NCBI GenBank assembly: GCA_003665825.1
Contig: QPFY01000012.1
Location: forward strand, 992,001-1,056,000
Length of the DNA stretch: 64,000 nucleotides
Source of the DNA: Microbotryum silenes-acaulis
Lineage: Eukaryota > Basidiomycota > Microbotryomycetes > Microbotryales > Microbotryaceae
Direction: 5' to 3'
Shown here: positions 44,240-57,174 of the stretch, piece after piece
How the letters are laid out: every line of letters starts with the position of its first letter
Numbering within the stretch: the stretch's first letter is position 1
The notes under the pieces: generated by a model
Seen by the model: the letters and a program-made list of their open reading frames with translations, nothing else
Database searches by the model: none
What the model was told of the DNA's origin: nothing
Position numbers and translations under genes: made by a program

Positions 44240-45159
44240 ATGGCGAACATTGGAATCCCGACCAAGCTGCTGCACGAAGCATTGGGACATGTCATCACCG
44301 TCGAGCTTAAGACCGGCCAGGTGTACAGGGGCAAGCTGTTCGAAGGTGAGTCACACTCTGGGCCGCTATGATGGTCTCAACAGAGGCGGCTTTGCTGCTG
44401 TGTTGTACTGTCGTCATGGCGCTGTCAACATTGCCCTCGCGTTGGTTGGCCAGCACTGGTCGCACCCCTACCGCGTCTGTGGCTATCAACCCAGCGCTTC
44501 CTACCTCGACCATATCACTGCTCGCCTTTTATCACCCGAATCGCCCGACTTCCGAATCGCCAGAGCCCTCGACGTAGATCGCTAGCTCGTGCCTGCGCTG
44601 TCGCACAGGTAACTCGCGTCCTGATCTCGACGAGGGCACCCAGCCGTCACCGCTCTCATACTCCGATCATGGGACTACATCGAACCCAAGACGACTTGCT
44701 GCTCGCGTGTGAGGTCCGAGGGTCGGCACTGATCCTGGCTTGCCCATTTTCATCGTCAATTACCAGCCGAGGACTCGTTGTCGATTTCCTTGACCCTTGT
44801 CACCGTGACACATCGTGATGGTCGTGTCACACAACTCGATCAGGTCAGTCGCTGCAGCCCAGAACTACACCGTGAATACATCTGACCTTTGTTTTTGCCC
44901 CGTCTGTGACTGCTTGCACTGTTTCATTGGCGCCTTGCTCTACGCTCGCAATCCCCAGGTCTACATTCGAGGGAGCTCGATCCGCTTCTACGTCGTGCCC
45001 GACATGCTCTCGCAGGCGCCCATGTTCAAACGAGTCGGCCCGAACGCTCTCAAAGGTCGTGGTATCGGTGCCGCACGTGGACGAGCGACCATCATGCGTG
45101 CGCAGGCAAGACGAGGACGAGGGACCGGTGGGGGAAGCAGGCCGCCCATTAGGCGTTGA
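44240..45159 (+). CDS. SMD3: Small nuclear ribonucleoprotein Sm-D3
   Basis: Exons 44240-44345, 44767-44843 and 44959-45159 close in phase to 127 residues. The N-terminus is [20 protein letters not shown] with the Sm1 motif ([15 protein letters not shown]), then [12 protein letters not shown] and the Sm2 motif ([16 protein letters not shown]). The C-terminus is Arg/Gly-rich ([19 protein letters not shown]), a target of arginine methylation in the family. SmD3 is one of seven proteins in the ring around U1, U2, U4 and U5 snRNA. Intron 1 is 421 nt, much longer than its neighbours. Confidence 0.97.
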
Positions 45160-45803
45160 GACAGCAGGCAGCGGGCAGCGAACGTGGCGCAGATGTGGCA
45201 CAAAAGGGAGGAGAAGGATATTACAAGACAGAAGGAGAAGACGTCAAAGAAAATAGTGACGGTCGTTTAGGTCGGTGTCGGCGCCTGGAGACAGCATTCT
45301 CGACGATGCAATCACGACACATTGTAACATTCCGTGCCCGAGACTTCGGCAGGTGACAGGGCTCGCCGCGGGAGCAACCGAGGGGAAGCGGTGCTGCTGG
45401 GCCCACCGCTGGTGACACTCGAACACGGTACAGTGATGGCTAGGTTGCGAAGCCGCAAGCCTAAGCGGTTGCATGCGCCTTGACAGTAAAAGGGCTCAGA
45501 TGCCCGCGTGCTCTGGACGGAGAACCTCGCAAGGCTGCGCGAAACTGAGCTGAACTATGGTTCGGCGAACTTGACGAGACCTGACGTGCAGTGACGCTCA
45601 GTGACGTGCCCGAGCGTACCGGCTGGTCAGGGCTGGTCCAGGACTCCAGGCACTGTCTAGGCTGGTCCAGGCTGGTCCCTGCCTGTCCCTGCTGGTCCTC
45701 GCGCCAGCTCGCGCCCCACGCGCTTCAACCCACTCACCCCTCTCTTGAGTCTTGCCTCTCTGTGCTTCCCGCCGGCGATACACCTGCGTGCTCACACACA
45801 CAA
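45160..45803. other. Intergenic upstream of the Ap4A phosphorylase-like gene
   Basis: No gene seen; contains the GGCTGGTCC repeat cluster listed separately. Confidence 0.45.
45621..45698 (+). repeat. Cluster of GGCTGGTCC-type repeats
   Basis: GGCTGGTC occurs at 45621, 45631, 45660 and 45670, with a GCTGGTCC near 45690. The cluster sits 100-180 bp before the start codon of the next gene. Confidence 0.8.
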
Positions 45804-47444
45804 ATGTCTGAAACCCCATCAAGTCTCCCTTGGCGTATTCAGAGCTCGTTCCGGTCTGCGGTCGCGTTGAAGCAGGTCAATCTGTTCCGGTCGAGCGAGA
45901 TTGTCCGGATTGATGACGCGCCACCGACGTTCCCGAACCAGCTCGTGCACATCTGCCCCGATCTCGCCCACAAGCCTTCAGCGCCCCCAAAGTACGCTCC
46001 ACTTGCCAAAGCTAGAGTCTGTTGACCCTTTAACGGTTGCTCGAGCTTGGCCTCCTATCGCTGATAGTCTTTCACGGCTCCCGCTTGAACTCTTTCGCGC
46101 TTGCTCCTCTGCTCCATTGGCCCCTCACACAGAACGCCTGACCTGAGCAAAGTCGGCAAGCGCGATCCTTTACAGGGCCCCGAGTACGGACCTGGGGAGA
46201 AGGTTCAAGATTTTGAATGCGGAGGTGTCTCTTACTCAATTGTGCACAATCTACACGCGCTGATGGAAGGTCAGTCCGAGGATCCACGACTGCACGACTT
46301 CAGACGACTTTGACTTTGCCGCTTCTAGCTTGGTCCTGATGCTTGTCGCGCCGTGTAAATGCGTTGATCCTGCGGCGGTTCCGCAGAACATGGTATGATC
46401 GTACCACAATTTGGAGAGTCCACCCCGTTCCGACCTCAGACGAGCGACTTGATCGATAGCGACCTCGAAGCGGTGTATTCGCTGACGCAGCAATACGCCG
46501 ACGACGGTCGGGAGATCATCTGCTTTTTCAAGTGAGTTTTCGTTACTTTAGTGCTGGAGTGAGAGTAGAGGCGGGATGGGTAATCAAACAGCTTGGGATT
46601 GGCACTGTACCTCAGCGGGGGGCCTCTTGCTGGTGCCTCGCAGCCACATCTTCGTGAGTGGAATGGCAACCCTGATCGCGTCGGCGAAGGATTTCAACTG
46701 ATACGCTCGAACCGCCTTGCCTTATGTTATGTTGAACTTCCGCCTTTCAATGGATCTTGTGCTCCACAGACATTCAGTTCTGCCCGTTCCAACTTTCCAC
46801 TCCGCCGGCTCCTGAACTACTTGCTCGGGCAATAGGACCAGGTAAGTGTCTCGAAGGCATGATTCAAAACTGGCCTGAATACCAGCGACAAATGGACAAC
46901 GCACTGATATCCTTGATGACGACGAGACCGATAGTGTCGGAAGATAGGCCTACCAAATTGAACATACCGTGGATTCACTACATCATACCGATTCCACCAT
47001 CACCCACGACCGCAACGCTGTCCACGCTTTACCATCGCTTGCTCAAGACGAACAGGGACCACCTCGAAGCGCACGGCAAGAGCGATCGGACGAGTTACAA
47101 CCTTTTCATTACGCAGAAGTTCCTGCACCTTGTCCCTCGAACCAAAAGGTTGATCAGATTTGAGCGGAAGAGTTTGGAAGGCAAGACGGGTAGGTTCATA
47201 GGTGCCGGCTTTCGGACACCTCGCTCTGGCTGATGGGACAAAAGCCACTGACCGAACGTGGAACTCGACCATAACAGAAGAAGTGAACCTCTCGGTCAAC
47301 GGCTTGGTGATACTTGGCTTATGGCACGTCCAGGATTCAAACACGCGGGCCGAACTTCTGCAGTTTGGACTTGAGAGAGGGCTGAGAAGTTGCTGCGTCG
47401 CCAATGGGGACTATGCGGCGGCGAATTGTGAAAAGGGCTCTTGA
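45804..47444 (+). CDS. Diadenosine tetraphosphate phosphorylase / ATP adenylyltransferase-like (APA1/2)
   Basis: Exons 45804-45991, 46133-46269, 46387-46531, 46592-46653, 46770-47189 and 47278-47444 close in phase to 372 residues. Family marks are CGGVSYSIVHN-like text near the N-terminus, YSLTQQYADDG, LSGGPLAGASQPHL joined by splicing to HIQFCPFQ (the HxHxQ active site), and a C-terminal LSVNGLVILGLWHV strand. The family cleaves Ap4A with phosphate to ATP and ADP, or runs in reverse, in the cytosol. The fifth intron splits the active-site His codon (C|AC). A GTAAGT at 46842 is not used in this model because splicing there breaks the frame. Yeast Apa1/2 are about 320 residues. Confidence 0.88.
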
Positions 47445-48092
47445 CGAAGCATCATGGACCTATCAATACGACAGCGGGGCATCTTATAGCGTATAAATGC
47501 TACTTAGAATCGGGATTGAAACAAAAGGCTACTTAGAACGGTGTTCTTCCTTGGTTGGCATATTGGCCCAGGCATTCCGCTGGTCACTGCAACCAGTCAG
47601 AGCTCGTAGTTCCAAGATCTTGGTGAGGCCGAGCCCGACGATGCACGTGACGTGCCGTCTTCGACTGAGGGTGGGCACTGCAGTGGGCCCGCTTATTTTA
47701 TTTCGACTCGTTATTAACACAATCAGACATAGGCTCTGGGATGACCTGAAAGTCTCCGGCTATTCACCTTTCAAGGCATCGAGTGTTAATCAAGTGCGAT
47801 GCACATCGGGGATACGGGGTGATCGGGTTATGGGTGATCGCCCGGATGAAGTCGGATCGGAATCGCGCTCCGCGCAAAACGTGAGTACGTCGCGGTGGGG
47901 ACGAGCTCGGAGCGAGTAGTGCTAGTAGTGTCTATCCACTCGGGACCGTTGTACTCGTAGGTTGGCATCCTCCGCACCGGTGGCACCTACCACACCCTTT
48001 CGACACCGCACACACGTACATCGGTGGAGCTCACCCCTTCCGACCTCTGCCCTACGTACACGACTCCCCATCTGACTGGACTCTTGTCCATC
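47445..48092. other. Intergenic, no gene seen
   Basis: A 140-codon open frame at 47497-47919 has no splice or family support. The last 100 bp are presumably the promoter and leader of the carnitine acetyltransferase gene. Confidence 0.45.
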
Positions 48093-51000
48093 ATGTCGGA
48101 CTCAGCCAAGGTGACCGGAATCAGCGCCAGTCACGCCGTGCTCGAGGGCCCTCCACCGGATGGCCCCGTCTCGGTCGGCGGTCGCACGATGCAACATCAG
48201 AACAAACTACCCCATCTGCCGATCCCGCCATTGGAAGACACGATGAAGCGATATCTCCGCGCTCTCGAAGGACTACAGGTCAGTGTCCGTGCAACTCGCA
48301 TTGAGGTCTGCGAGATTGCGAGTGCAGTTGCTCCGTGGCGGCCGGGTGACGTCGTCTGCGTAGGCGCCCCACACCCCACTCAAGCCCAAGTGCACCTCGC
48401 TCGCGGCCTGACCCGAACAAATTCGTGTTGTCGGCCATACCGCTCCCCGCTCTTGCTTACCTCTCTATACATACGAACAGGGTCCACTCGAGCATGCACG
48501 TACCAAGAAAGTCGTACACGACTTCCTGCACAAGGAGGGCCCCGCACTGCACAAGGCCTTGCTCGAGTATGCCTCGACCCGAGCCAGCTTCATCGAGGAG
48601 TTCTGGACTGAGAGCTACTTGTCGCATTCGGATTCGGTCGTGCTCAGCCTCAACCCTTTCTTTATCCTCGAGTGAGTTGATCGAAGCTGGTTTCCTTCCG
48701 AAAGGGAGACCAACCTCGGAGGTACTGAAGCAAGCCGAGCTCACGAACTCATCCCGTATGCTCGGCCGTGTTCCAAAGAGACGATCCAACTCCTGCTCGA
48801 GGCAACCAATTGATGCGAGCAAGTTCACTCATCCTCGCCAGTCTGGGGTTCGTCCACGACTTCAGGACCGGCCAGTTGGAGCCCGATGAATTCCGAGGAA
48901 CGCCTTGTACGTCACCCGTCTCCTGTCTTTGCTCCACTATCATGGTTCGTGCTGACTCACGATGCGTCTTCACGACGGTGCTTCTCAGTGGACATGAGTC
49001 AATACGCCAAGCTCTTTGGTACCGCGCGGGTCCCTACGAGGTGAGTTGAACGCTGCTTTTCTATAACCACGATTGGTACCCTAATCGGTTCCTACCCGAA
49101 ACGTTTTCAGGACTGGGTGCAAAATGCAAGTCGATCCCGAGTCTAGGCATATCGTCGTTATGGCGCGCGGTCAATTCTACTGGTTCGATGTGAGCTCAAC
49201 CCCTATCTGGGACCGGAACTTCACAGATCTGGACCCGTGTTGACCCCCACTGGCTGTGCATTCAGGTCCTTGACTCGAAGAACCAGCCTTGCCTCACGGA
49301 GCGGGCGCTGCTCTCTAACTTGACCGCGATCGTTTCTGACGCGGCACGAACCCCTCGCAATCAAGTCGCACAATCCGCTCTGGGAGTGCTGAGCACAGAG
49401 CGTCGAGCAATCTGGGCAGGTCACCGTGAGCGACTGATGAGCGACCAAGGCAATTCGATGTGCCTCGACGTGCTCGACAAGGCTCTATTCGTTGTCTGCC
49501 TCGATGATGCGAATCCGGGGACCGCAAGTGAGATCGCGACAAACATGCTTTGTGCGTTTTTCTACCGTGGATGCTCTAGCTCCTGCTGTACGCGTGCTTG
49601 ACCCTGACCAACGCCATGTGGCTCATTGACGATTGCAGGCGGAACGTACAAGTTAGAGAAAGGCGTTCAAGTCGGCACCTGCACCAACCGATATTACGAT
49701 AAGGTTGGTACAGTGCAATCCAGTCGTTTTCCGCTGTCCGATGCTACCATGCTGATTTGCCTGGGACTGGTTCTGAGCTATGTAGCTCCAAATTATCGTA
49801 GCCGAGAACGGCGCTGCTGGAATCAACTTTGAGCACTCGGGGGTTGACGGACACACCGTGCTCCGCTTCGTCGCCGACGTCTACACGGAGTTGATTCTCC
49901 GATTTGCGAAATCGATCAACTCGGCTTCCTCTACGCTGTTCAAAGCCAAAGTTTCGCCCTGGGCAACCGGTGGAGGCAAGAAGCTTCCTGCGAAGGGTCA
50001 GAGTGACGAAGCACCCGAAGACATCGACACCGCACCCAAGAAGCTCGAATGGGTCATGACTCCCGATCTCAAAGTTGCTGTTCGCTTTGCTGAGACTCGC
50101 CTCAGCGATCTGATCTGTTCGAACGAGGCCGTTGCGCTGGAATTCGAAGTGTATGGCAAGAATGCGATTACGCAGCATGGATTTTCCCCCGACGCTTTTG
50201 TGCAAATGGCATACCAAGCGGCATACTTCTCGCTCTATGGAAGAACAGAATCGACGTACGAACCGGCGATGACGAAATCGTTTTTGCACGGTCGCACGGA
50301 GGCAATCAGACCGGTCACTCCGGAGTAGGTCAAGCTCCGCTCGAGATTCCCATACAGAGCCTGCATGTTGCTCATCGCGTACTCCGGCTATCCCTCAACC
50401 CTCAGGTCTGTTGCCTTTGTCAAGACATTCTGCTCTGACGCCCCCCCGCGGGACAAGATTAACGCCCTTCGTGCTGCTTGCAAAGCCCATACCGAATTGA
50501 CCAAAGCCTGCTCGAAAGGTCTCGGCCAAGATCGTGTTCTCTACGCGATGTATTGCCTTCATCAGCAACGGATGCAGCAAGACAAAGAAGAACGCTCCAA
50601 GAATGGGCATGCATCGAACGGGGCCGAGGGCTCGGGCTCGGATTTGGACTTCGATTCTGACGAGCCGCTCGGTGCGGATGGAGTTAGCATCACGAAGTCT
50701 GTACCGGCTTTGTTCAAGGATTCGGGGTACGCCACACTCAACGCTTCAATCCTGTCGACTTCGAATTGTGGCAACCCCGCGCTGCGCCTGTTCGGTTTTG
50801 GGGCAGTCACCCCTGATGGCTTTGGAAGTGAGCTCTTTCCGCACGTTCTGCGTTCTGGCGCGCTGTTCCTGTATTGATCCACAAATCCTTACTCAACTTC
50901 CGCCTTCCACAGTCGGATACATCATAAAAGACGACTCTATCGCTTTCTGTGCCGCATCCAAACATCGCCAGACCCAGCGCTTCCTCGATTCCCTCCGACA

Positions 51001-51289
51001 GTACTTCATCGAGGTCTATCGCATGATGCGACAGCTCCACGCCGAAGCGAACCGCAAGCCTAACTCGGTCTTTGTCGATCATTTCGTGGGCGAGGTTGAT
51101 GCTAGGAGCGGGAAGCCAATGTCGAGTCATCTCAGGTCGGGATCCATCGATCTTGAAGAACGCGACTTCGCTGGATATGGCTTCTACGGCGAACTTGATG
51201 AGAGCGTCGAGAGGATGCTAGATTCGCAAAGAAAAGTTGCTCGGGGTAAGGTTGCACCGGGGACACGGATTCAGACCGTCGAATTGTGA
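48093..51289 (+). CDS. Carnitine O-acetyltransferase
   Basis: Ten exons (48093-48278, 48481-48671, 48779-48906, 48989-49040, 49111-49189, 49266-49551, 49639-49703, 49786-50324, 50406-50827, 50913-51289) close in phase to 774 residues. Seen in order: LPHLPIPPLEDTMKRYL, the FF-LASL-GFVHDF segment, MSQYAKLFGTARVP, RHIVVMARGQFYWFDV, FEHSGVDGHTVLRF (catalytic His in the EHS-x2-DG motif), QMAYQAAYFSLYGR and TYEPAMTKSFLHGRTE with the later IKDDSIAF. These are the choline/carnitine acyltransferase hallmarks. The enzyme shuttles acetyl units between CoA and carnitine for export to mitochondria. No mitochondrial presequence or PTS1 is visible, so a cytosolic Yat1/Yat2-like form is inferred. The exon 7 donor is GTTGGT, a weak site. 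An acidic, Ser-rich insert lies about residues 555-580. Confidence 0.95.
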
Positions 51290-51478
51290 TGCTTTGCCTC
51301 CTTGTTGTACCCCTCAAGCACCGTATGGCAATTTCAGGACTTACCCCATTGTGCTGTGGCGGAGGGCAAATTGGCCATGTCAGAAAATCGCTCAATGGTG
51401 AGATGGATTACAACATGCCGTGTACACCACACCTCTATTCGATGCAGAATCTGATTTTATCTATAGCACATGCCGCCG

Positions 51479-54400
51479 TCAACTGTTTATGGGGTTGGCT
51501 GCTCGGCCCTTTCCGCCCCTACTCGAACCTCGCACTCCGTCACTGCCCTCGCCAGCGGCGCCGCGTCCGCGGGCCGGCTTCCTCCCCCCTGACCGTCGTG
51601 ACGACCCTCCACCATCTCCAAGTCCAGAAGAGGCCGGTGCCGAATGAGCTTCACCAGATTGTATTTGGAACCGACGAGATTCCTCCTCAAACCAAATCTC
51701 GAAGTCTTGCTCTTGTTTTGCTTCGAGTTCGCGTTGTTTTGCTTGTTGGCGCTCTTCGTCCATCACTTCTGCTAGACTTCGTACAGCTCGCCCCTCGCGC
51801 ACTTGCTCGATTTCACGGCGCTGTTGCGACTGGATGGCGGCAAACGAAGCTGCAGGGGAAGCCGCCAATGCACCCGAGGAGGCCGAGGGCGATTGCGGTG
51901 CAGGGGCATAAGTTTGCGCGGAGGCAAGGGTGTAGTTTGTCCAAGGAACATCCGCGCCATTAAAGCCCGCACGCGGTGTGGGTTTCGATCCAGAGGGGAG
52001 TCGCGTCGGCGTGTATACGGGTGCCCCAATCGCAGACGCCGGATCCCTCCGGACGAGAGGTGCCGGTCGATAGGCCGACACGGACGAGGACGAGGGCGCA
52101 GCGGAAACTGGATGTTGCGTAACTGGTCGTCGACTATGGTCAAGGGGCCGAGATGTTGCCACCCGGGGCGGGGCCCGAAGCGACTGTTGTGACTGTATCT
52201 CTGACAAGGACGAAAGAGAGGTAGAAGCGATGGGCCTCCATCCAGAAGGGCTGCTACGTGCCGGCTTCTGAGACGTATTGGACAGAGGTTGCACGGCGTT
52301 GGCGGAAAGCGGTCGAGTACCCAGGGTGGTCGGTGTAGTGGTTGAGATGGACGATTCGGAAGAAATAATGCTTCTCAAATCTACAGGTCTGCATGCCACA
52401 AGCGAGAAAAAGGGGGGATCAGTCTCGGTGCAGTGCCCGAGTCTAGCACGAAGCAACTGACTTTTGAGGCGCCGTGATGGGTTTTGTCCACGGCTGAAGT
52501 CGCGGAGGTGGAGGGGATCCGAGAGTAGTGAAATTGGCGCTACCCGGAGATGCACTTCCGAAACAAGTATTGACCGATTGTCGTCGGATGGGTGGGAGAA
52601 TAGGTGTGGCCGGATTCGATGTACTGGCAGGCTTTGTTGCTGGGACCGTGCCGTCAAGCGAGAAGTCCTCGTCCATAGTGAACATGTCCTCGAAATCGAG
52701 ATTGTGCGCCGGCATCGACGGACTACCAGTAGGAGACGGAAGATGAGGAGACCGTATAGTCGGGGACGACCGAGGTATCATCAAAGGGGAAGGACCTGGG
52801 GAGAGCAGATTGGGCGACGGTCGTGGTGAGCTAGAGTTGCCAATTACAGGTCTCCAGCGTCGGGCACCGCCGGTAGGCCGCCCAATGTCGAGATCGGCGA
52901 CGAAAGAGGCATGTTTGGCCATCAAATCATTGACCAGGTAACCCGAGCGAGTAACAGGCATCTTGTTGCCTTGCCGCTCTTGCACGAACTCCGTCAGGGC
53001 CTTCAACAGCTCAGGGGTGAGGTCGTCCAGAAGTCGGTTTTCGAGGGCGGTCTCCATCGAAGAGGCAAGGTAATGCATACACGTGTGGGTAAGATCCTTG
53101 GCCTCGTAGAAAACTGCGTCCGAAAAAATCGCACAGACGTTGCGAAGCGTGACTATTCAAGTAGCCCGACGTCAGTCATCGACAGGGACACATGAAGCTG
53201 GACGCGTTGACAAGGAAGGCTTACTGAAGTCTCGCAACACAACGGAACAAATCGCTTTGAGCTTGTCGAGCAGCAATTCATTAGCGACTGAAAGCACTTG
53301 GGTAGCGAAGTCGATGTAGTCTTCTGCTGAGGCTCGCTCGATCGATCGGAACAGGCCGATTCCGGCATCGCTGTGAATATGAGCGAGCACGAGCCTCATC
53401 ACGCTCCACTCAATGTGCTGCAGACTGAAGCGAATTTTGCCGTCGATATGATTCCTGCGATGCAGGGTCCATTCGATTTCGTCGAAGAAGACGCGGAAGA
53501 ACGGACAACGCGCGCGGAGAATAAATGAATGGGCAGCAACGTCACGATCGGCGAGTGCCAACACGATGTCGGGCACCAGAGACGAGGTGGCCAGGCGAGT
53601 CGCGTCGGGCGAGTATTGCAAAAGCGTTGTGATGTCGTGAGAGAGCGTCGAGCGCGGTACCATTCGGGCCTGGTAGTTCAGTGCCTCCACTAATGCAGGC
53701 AGTTTGAGATCGAGAGCTAGGCGCTGCAACTCTTGGCGATAGACCCCAATGGTCAGACTGCTCCCGAAAGCAGCCTGCAACGAGAGTCCAACGCGCAAAT
53801 CCCAGACCGCCGGTATTTTATCGTGGTAAAGGTAGTGGATCAATAGAAGGGCCGAATAGTCCGAGCAGTCCAGTTTGAGCTCAATTGCACCGGGGCACGC
53901 GGCTGCAATTCGAGTGAGCAGACTGGGCGATCGCACCGCCAGCATCGCGCGATGAACAGGAATTCTTTGGCCTTGATTTGGAACAAAGAAGATGTCGGTT
54001 CCCGCCAAGTGAGCTTCGCAAGCAGGGTTCCAAGTAACGAGTATTTGCATCAACCGCTTTGCGACTACGATATCCCATTCCACAGTCGCTTGAGTTGCTG
54101 CGTCTCCGTCGTCTTCATCCTGCGCTGTCCTTTCGAGTTTAGTGCTGGGTATTTCAGCCTCGCAACGCGACCAGTGGGGCAGTACACCCAGCAAATCTTC
54201 CGCGAGCGTGGAGCCTTCGATATCGATATGACGCAGCGGTACATCCGATCGCAGGGCAGCAAATCCTCCCGTTGAGTTGGCAGCCACGCTCACGCAGCGC
54301 TGCAAGAATGGGACCTTGGTGAATTTCCAACCGCCATTGCTGTTTTTCGAGGTCGCCGAGGTCGGTGTTGATCTCCCGGACTTCGCCATTTGAGCTTCAA

Positions 54401-56133
54401 ACTTCTTGGTTCGCACAAAGCAGTGTCCAGAAACAGTGCAGATAATAATCGTTCCGTCTAAACCAACACCAAGGTCGGTGACAGCGGTAAAGGCGCGTCG
54501 AAGCGACCAAATTCGCTGCGGCTTCGGTGCCAGCCGCGAGAAATTGGGAGAAATATCGGCGCCACTGGTCGAGGCCGAAAATCCATCGAGGGTCCAGGTA
54601 AAGACGTCTCCCAACGTCGATAAAGCGGCAAAGGTGGTACCGCAAGATGCAATTTTACGTATCGTAGGCTTGTCGCTTACGTTCGGCGGCCGGTAGGGTT
54701 GCATGTTTGATGGGAAGGGGGTGAGCGGGATTGCGATGCGTATGTAACCCTCCGCATACAGTACAATGACTTCCTTCGAATCAGCGAGGAGGCAAGCGGT
54801 CGCACTCTCGGTCGTCGTGAGCATGGCAATCGGGGAGGTTATACTGGTCACTTTGCGTGGCAGCACCTGGACGGTGGTCCCGCGCGCTGGGTAGCCCAGC
54901 TGGCCTTTGTTCGTTCCCCAGGTAAAGAGATCTCCGTTGGAGGTGATCACAGCACTGTGCGTTCGTGAAACAGCGGCCCCGACCACTGCCTCCTTCTTGA
55001 GCAACCCGAGCACGCGACGCGGCAGCGATTGCGTCAAATCATCCGCAGCGCCAGAAGCACGGGGTCCTGTGGACCCAGACGACGGTCCGGAGGACGGGCC
55101 GTCTAAAATGTAGCCTAGTTGGCCAAATCGATTCAGACCGAAGGTCCAGACCGCACCCGACGTCGTGACGACAAGCGTATGGTCAGGCGAGACTACCGCC
55201 ACGGCAACCTGATGAGAGAAGTCGTGCAGCGGGGTGAAGTGGAATTGCGTGTGCAGTGTCGGTCCAAGCCGTCCTCCCGTGCCGTAACCACAAAGGCGGA
55301 TGTTGTTGCTAGGCTCGTCCGTCACAATGGCTGCAGAGAAGTAGGATCGACCCTCGTTGTTAGATTAAAAGACCTGAGCGTCTGCGCTGGAAAGCAACAC
55401 AGCACGTACCTGTGTGGAGACGTGCCATTGAAACGTCGAGAACTTTTACGGGATCGAATGCACTCAGCCCGGCGCCGCCTTCGTGTCGACTCAAGGGCAC
55501 TCGCTCTGGGTAGGTTCGATCGCCATCGCCGCTGAAGCCGAGGACAAAGTTACGGTTGTTCCCCCAGGTATGAAGCTCGCTGCGGCCCAAGGTAAGATCG
55601 CCACGCTGAAACAGATTGGTCGCATCCGTCCCTGGACCGGTCTGCGATTGGGGAGGGTTGGTGCCGTCCATAGTCGAGTTGTACACATCAAACGGGGTCA
55701 AGCCTTCATGATCCTTGAGGCGCAGGTCGACGTCACTGCGGTTGAAAATAAGTCGGGCGGCAGAAATGTTTCCAGCGTAGAGTGCTCGGTGAAGGGCGGA
55801 CCACCCGCTCTCAGCATCTACGGCATTGACGTGAAGCCCTGGCACGGCAAGCAAGATCTCGATCCATTCAAGCGCCCAATCCCCTAGTTCGCTCGCGGCG
55901 AGGTGAAGGACCGTTCGACCGAGATGATCTCTTCGGTTCACCTCTGCATTGATTGCTGACGTGCCCAGCGCACCGCCACCGAAACCACCGAATCCATTGG
56001 GGCTTTTCGATAAAGATCCGGCGCCGTTAATGGTTGAGCCGGTCGCGCTTCCACCTAGCCCTTGCCGTAAGAAAGAGCGAGCCTTGACGATAGCTCTGGA
56101 CGCGAACAGAGCATGCAGGTCGGCATGGTTCAT
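51479..56133 (-). CDS. Ankyrin-RCC1-BTB-BTB protein (IBtk-like)
   Basis: Four exons, right to left: 55410-56133, 53225-55330, 52462-53152 and 51479-52388. They close in phase to 1476 residues. Order: ankyrin repeats (about 70-160: DHLGRTVLHLAA, GWSALHRALYAGN), RCC1-type blades (about 185-520: ELHTWGNNRNFVLGF, VWTFGLNRFGQLGY, LFTWGTNKGQLGY), BTB1 (about 700-800: TDIFFV...IPVHRAMLAVRSPSL), BTB2 (about 845-950: PDIVLALADRDVAAHSFIL), then a long Ser/Pro-rich disordered tail, a coiled coil (EERQQAKQRELEAKQEQDFE) and a Gly/Arg tail. The same layout occurs in animal IBtk and in some fungal Btb proteins, which act as Cul3 substrate adaptors. That role is inferred here. Tail to tail with the carnitine acetyltransferase gene. 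Confidence 0.93.
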
Positions 56134-57174
56134 GGGGCGGAGTCTGAAGACGCGGCAACACCCGCGAATGCGCCGTTCAAGTGCTCGACTTGAAAGCGAA
56201 ACGTCGAGTGACCGGGTCTTTGAACTCGCTCTCGGCTTCGAACCGAGGCTGCGAGGGGCTTGGACCGCTTGGACCGGGCCGACCTTGTGTTGGGAGCGAC
56301 AAGCTATGCGCACCTGTTGCATGGAGGATGGCACGTAGGCGATCAGCTTTCGGCTACGTGCGAGCAGCCTCTCACTCCTTTGTGGCGTCGAAGCGGTAAA
56401 AGTGGTATCGCGGAGAGGACGACCCTCTCCTGGAAGAGTTAGTCCACCGTCTCGGTCTTGTGACTCAGCAGTTCAGTACCCTCGACTGACCACTCGAGCA
56501 CGACTGAGCGACTCCAGAGGTTGCGAAGAAGCTGTTGAGGCAGTGATGGATCGATCGATGCGAACGTGCACCTGGCTATCGTTGCTTCGACCGATGATGG
56601 ACGGATGATGGCAACTTGGCAAGTGGTGCCCATTAAGACCTACCAGCACAATACAACGGAATGACGAATGGTCCTCGGCGACCTACTTGCTTGTGCTCGG
56701 TATGTTATCCTGACTGTTGTGGTCGGTCGACGTTGACGGAGTTGTGGGGGCGAGCCCAAACTGCCCTCGGCAGCTCTCGGCTTGGAACTCGAAAATCGAG
56801 CGAGTAAAGTCGAGTGTGATGATTGATGCTGCCAGCTCCTGCGGCAACTTCCCCGAGGATCTCTAAATACTAAGATACTTGTGCTGTTATTCAGAGATGA
56901 TGACCGTTTTTCAAGAGAAAAACCCTGGTTGTCGAGGCTCAGGTGCCTTTCCCTTCAAGCTGTGGGTCGCCCCGCATCCCGGCGCATCCCTTCTTGCGCT
57001 CCGCTCCAACCTCAACAAATCGAGTCGACCCACTCTACGACCGTAACCTGCTGACGATCGGCCCCGACAAGGTCCGTTTCCCACGATTCACGACAGTCCA
57101 TATTGCTCGCAATCACTGCACCTGCGCGACTGCAGCACCCGACCTTCTTACCCCGCCCGACCGACCTCATCATC
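56134..57174. other. Intergenic, divergent promoter region
   Basis: Lies between the BTB gene start and the ABM gene start. Open frames on both strands are shadows or leaders; no gene supported. Confidence 0.45.

Noticed and set aside
46842..46885. GTAAGT...CCAG as an intron in the Ap4A phosphorylase-like gene
   Set aside because: A 44-nt removal shifts the frame into a stop, while read-through keeps family-like sequence.
47497..47919. 140-codon plus-strand frame
   Set aside because: No recognisable protein features; lies in a spacer between two well-defined genes.
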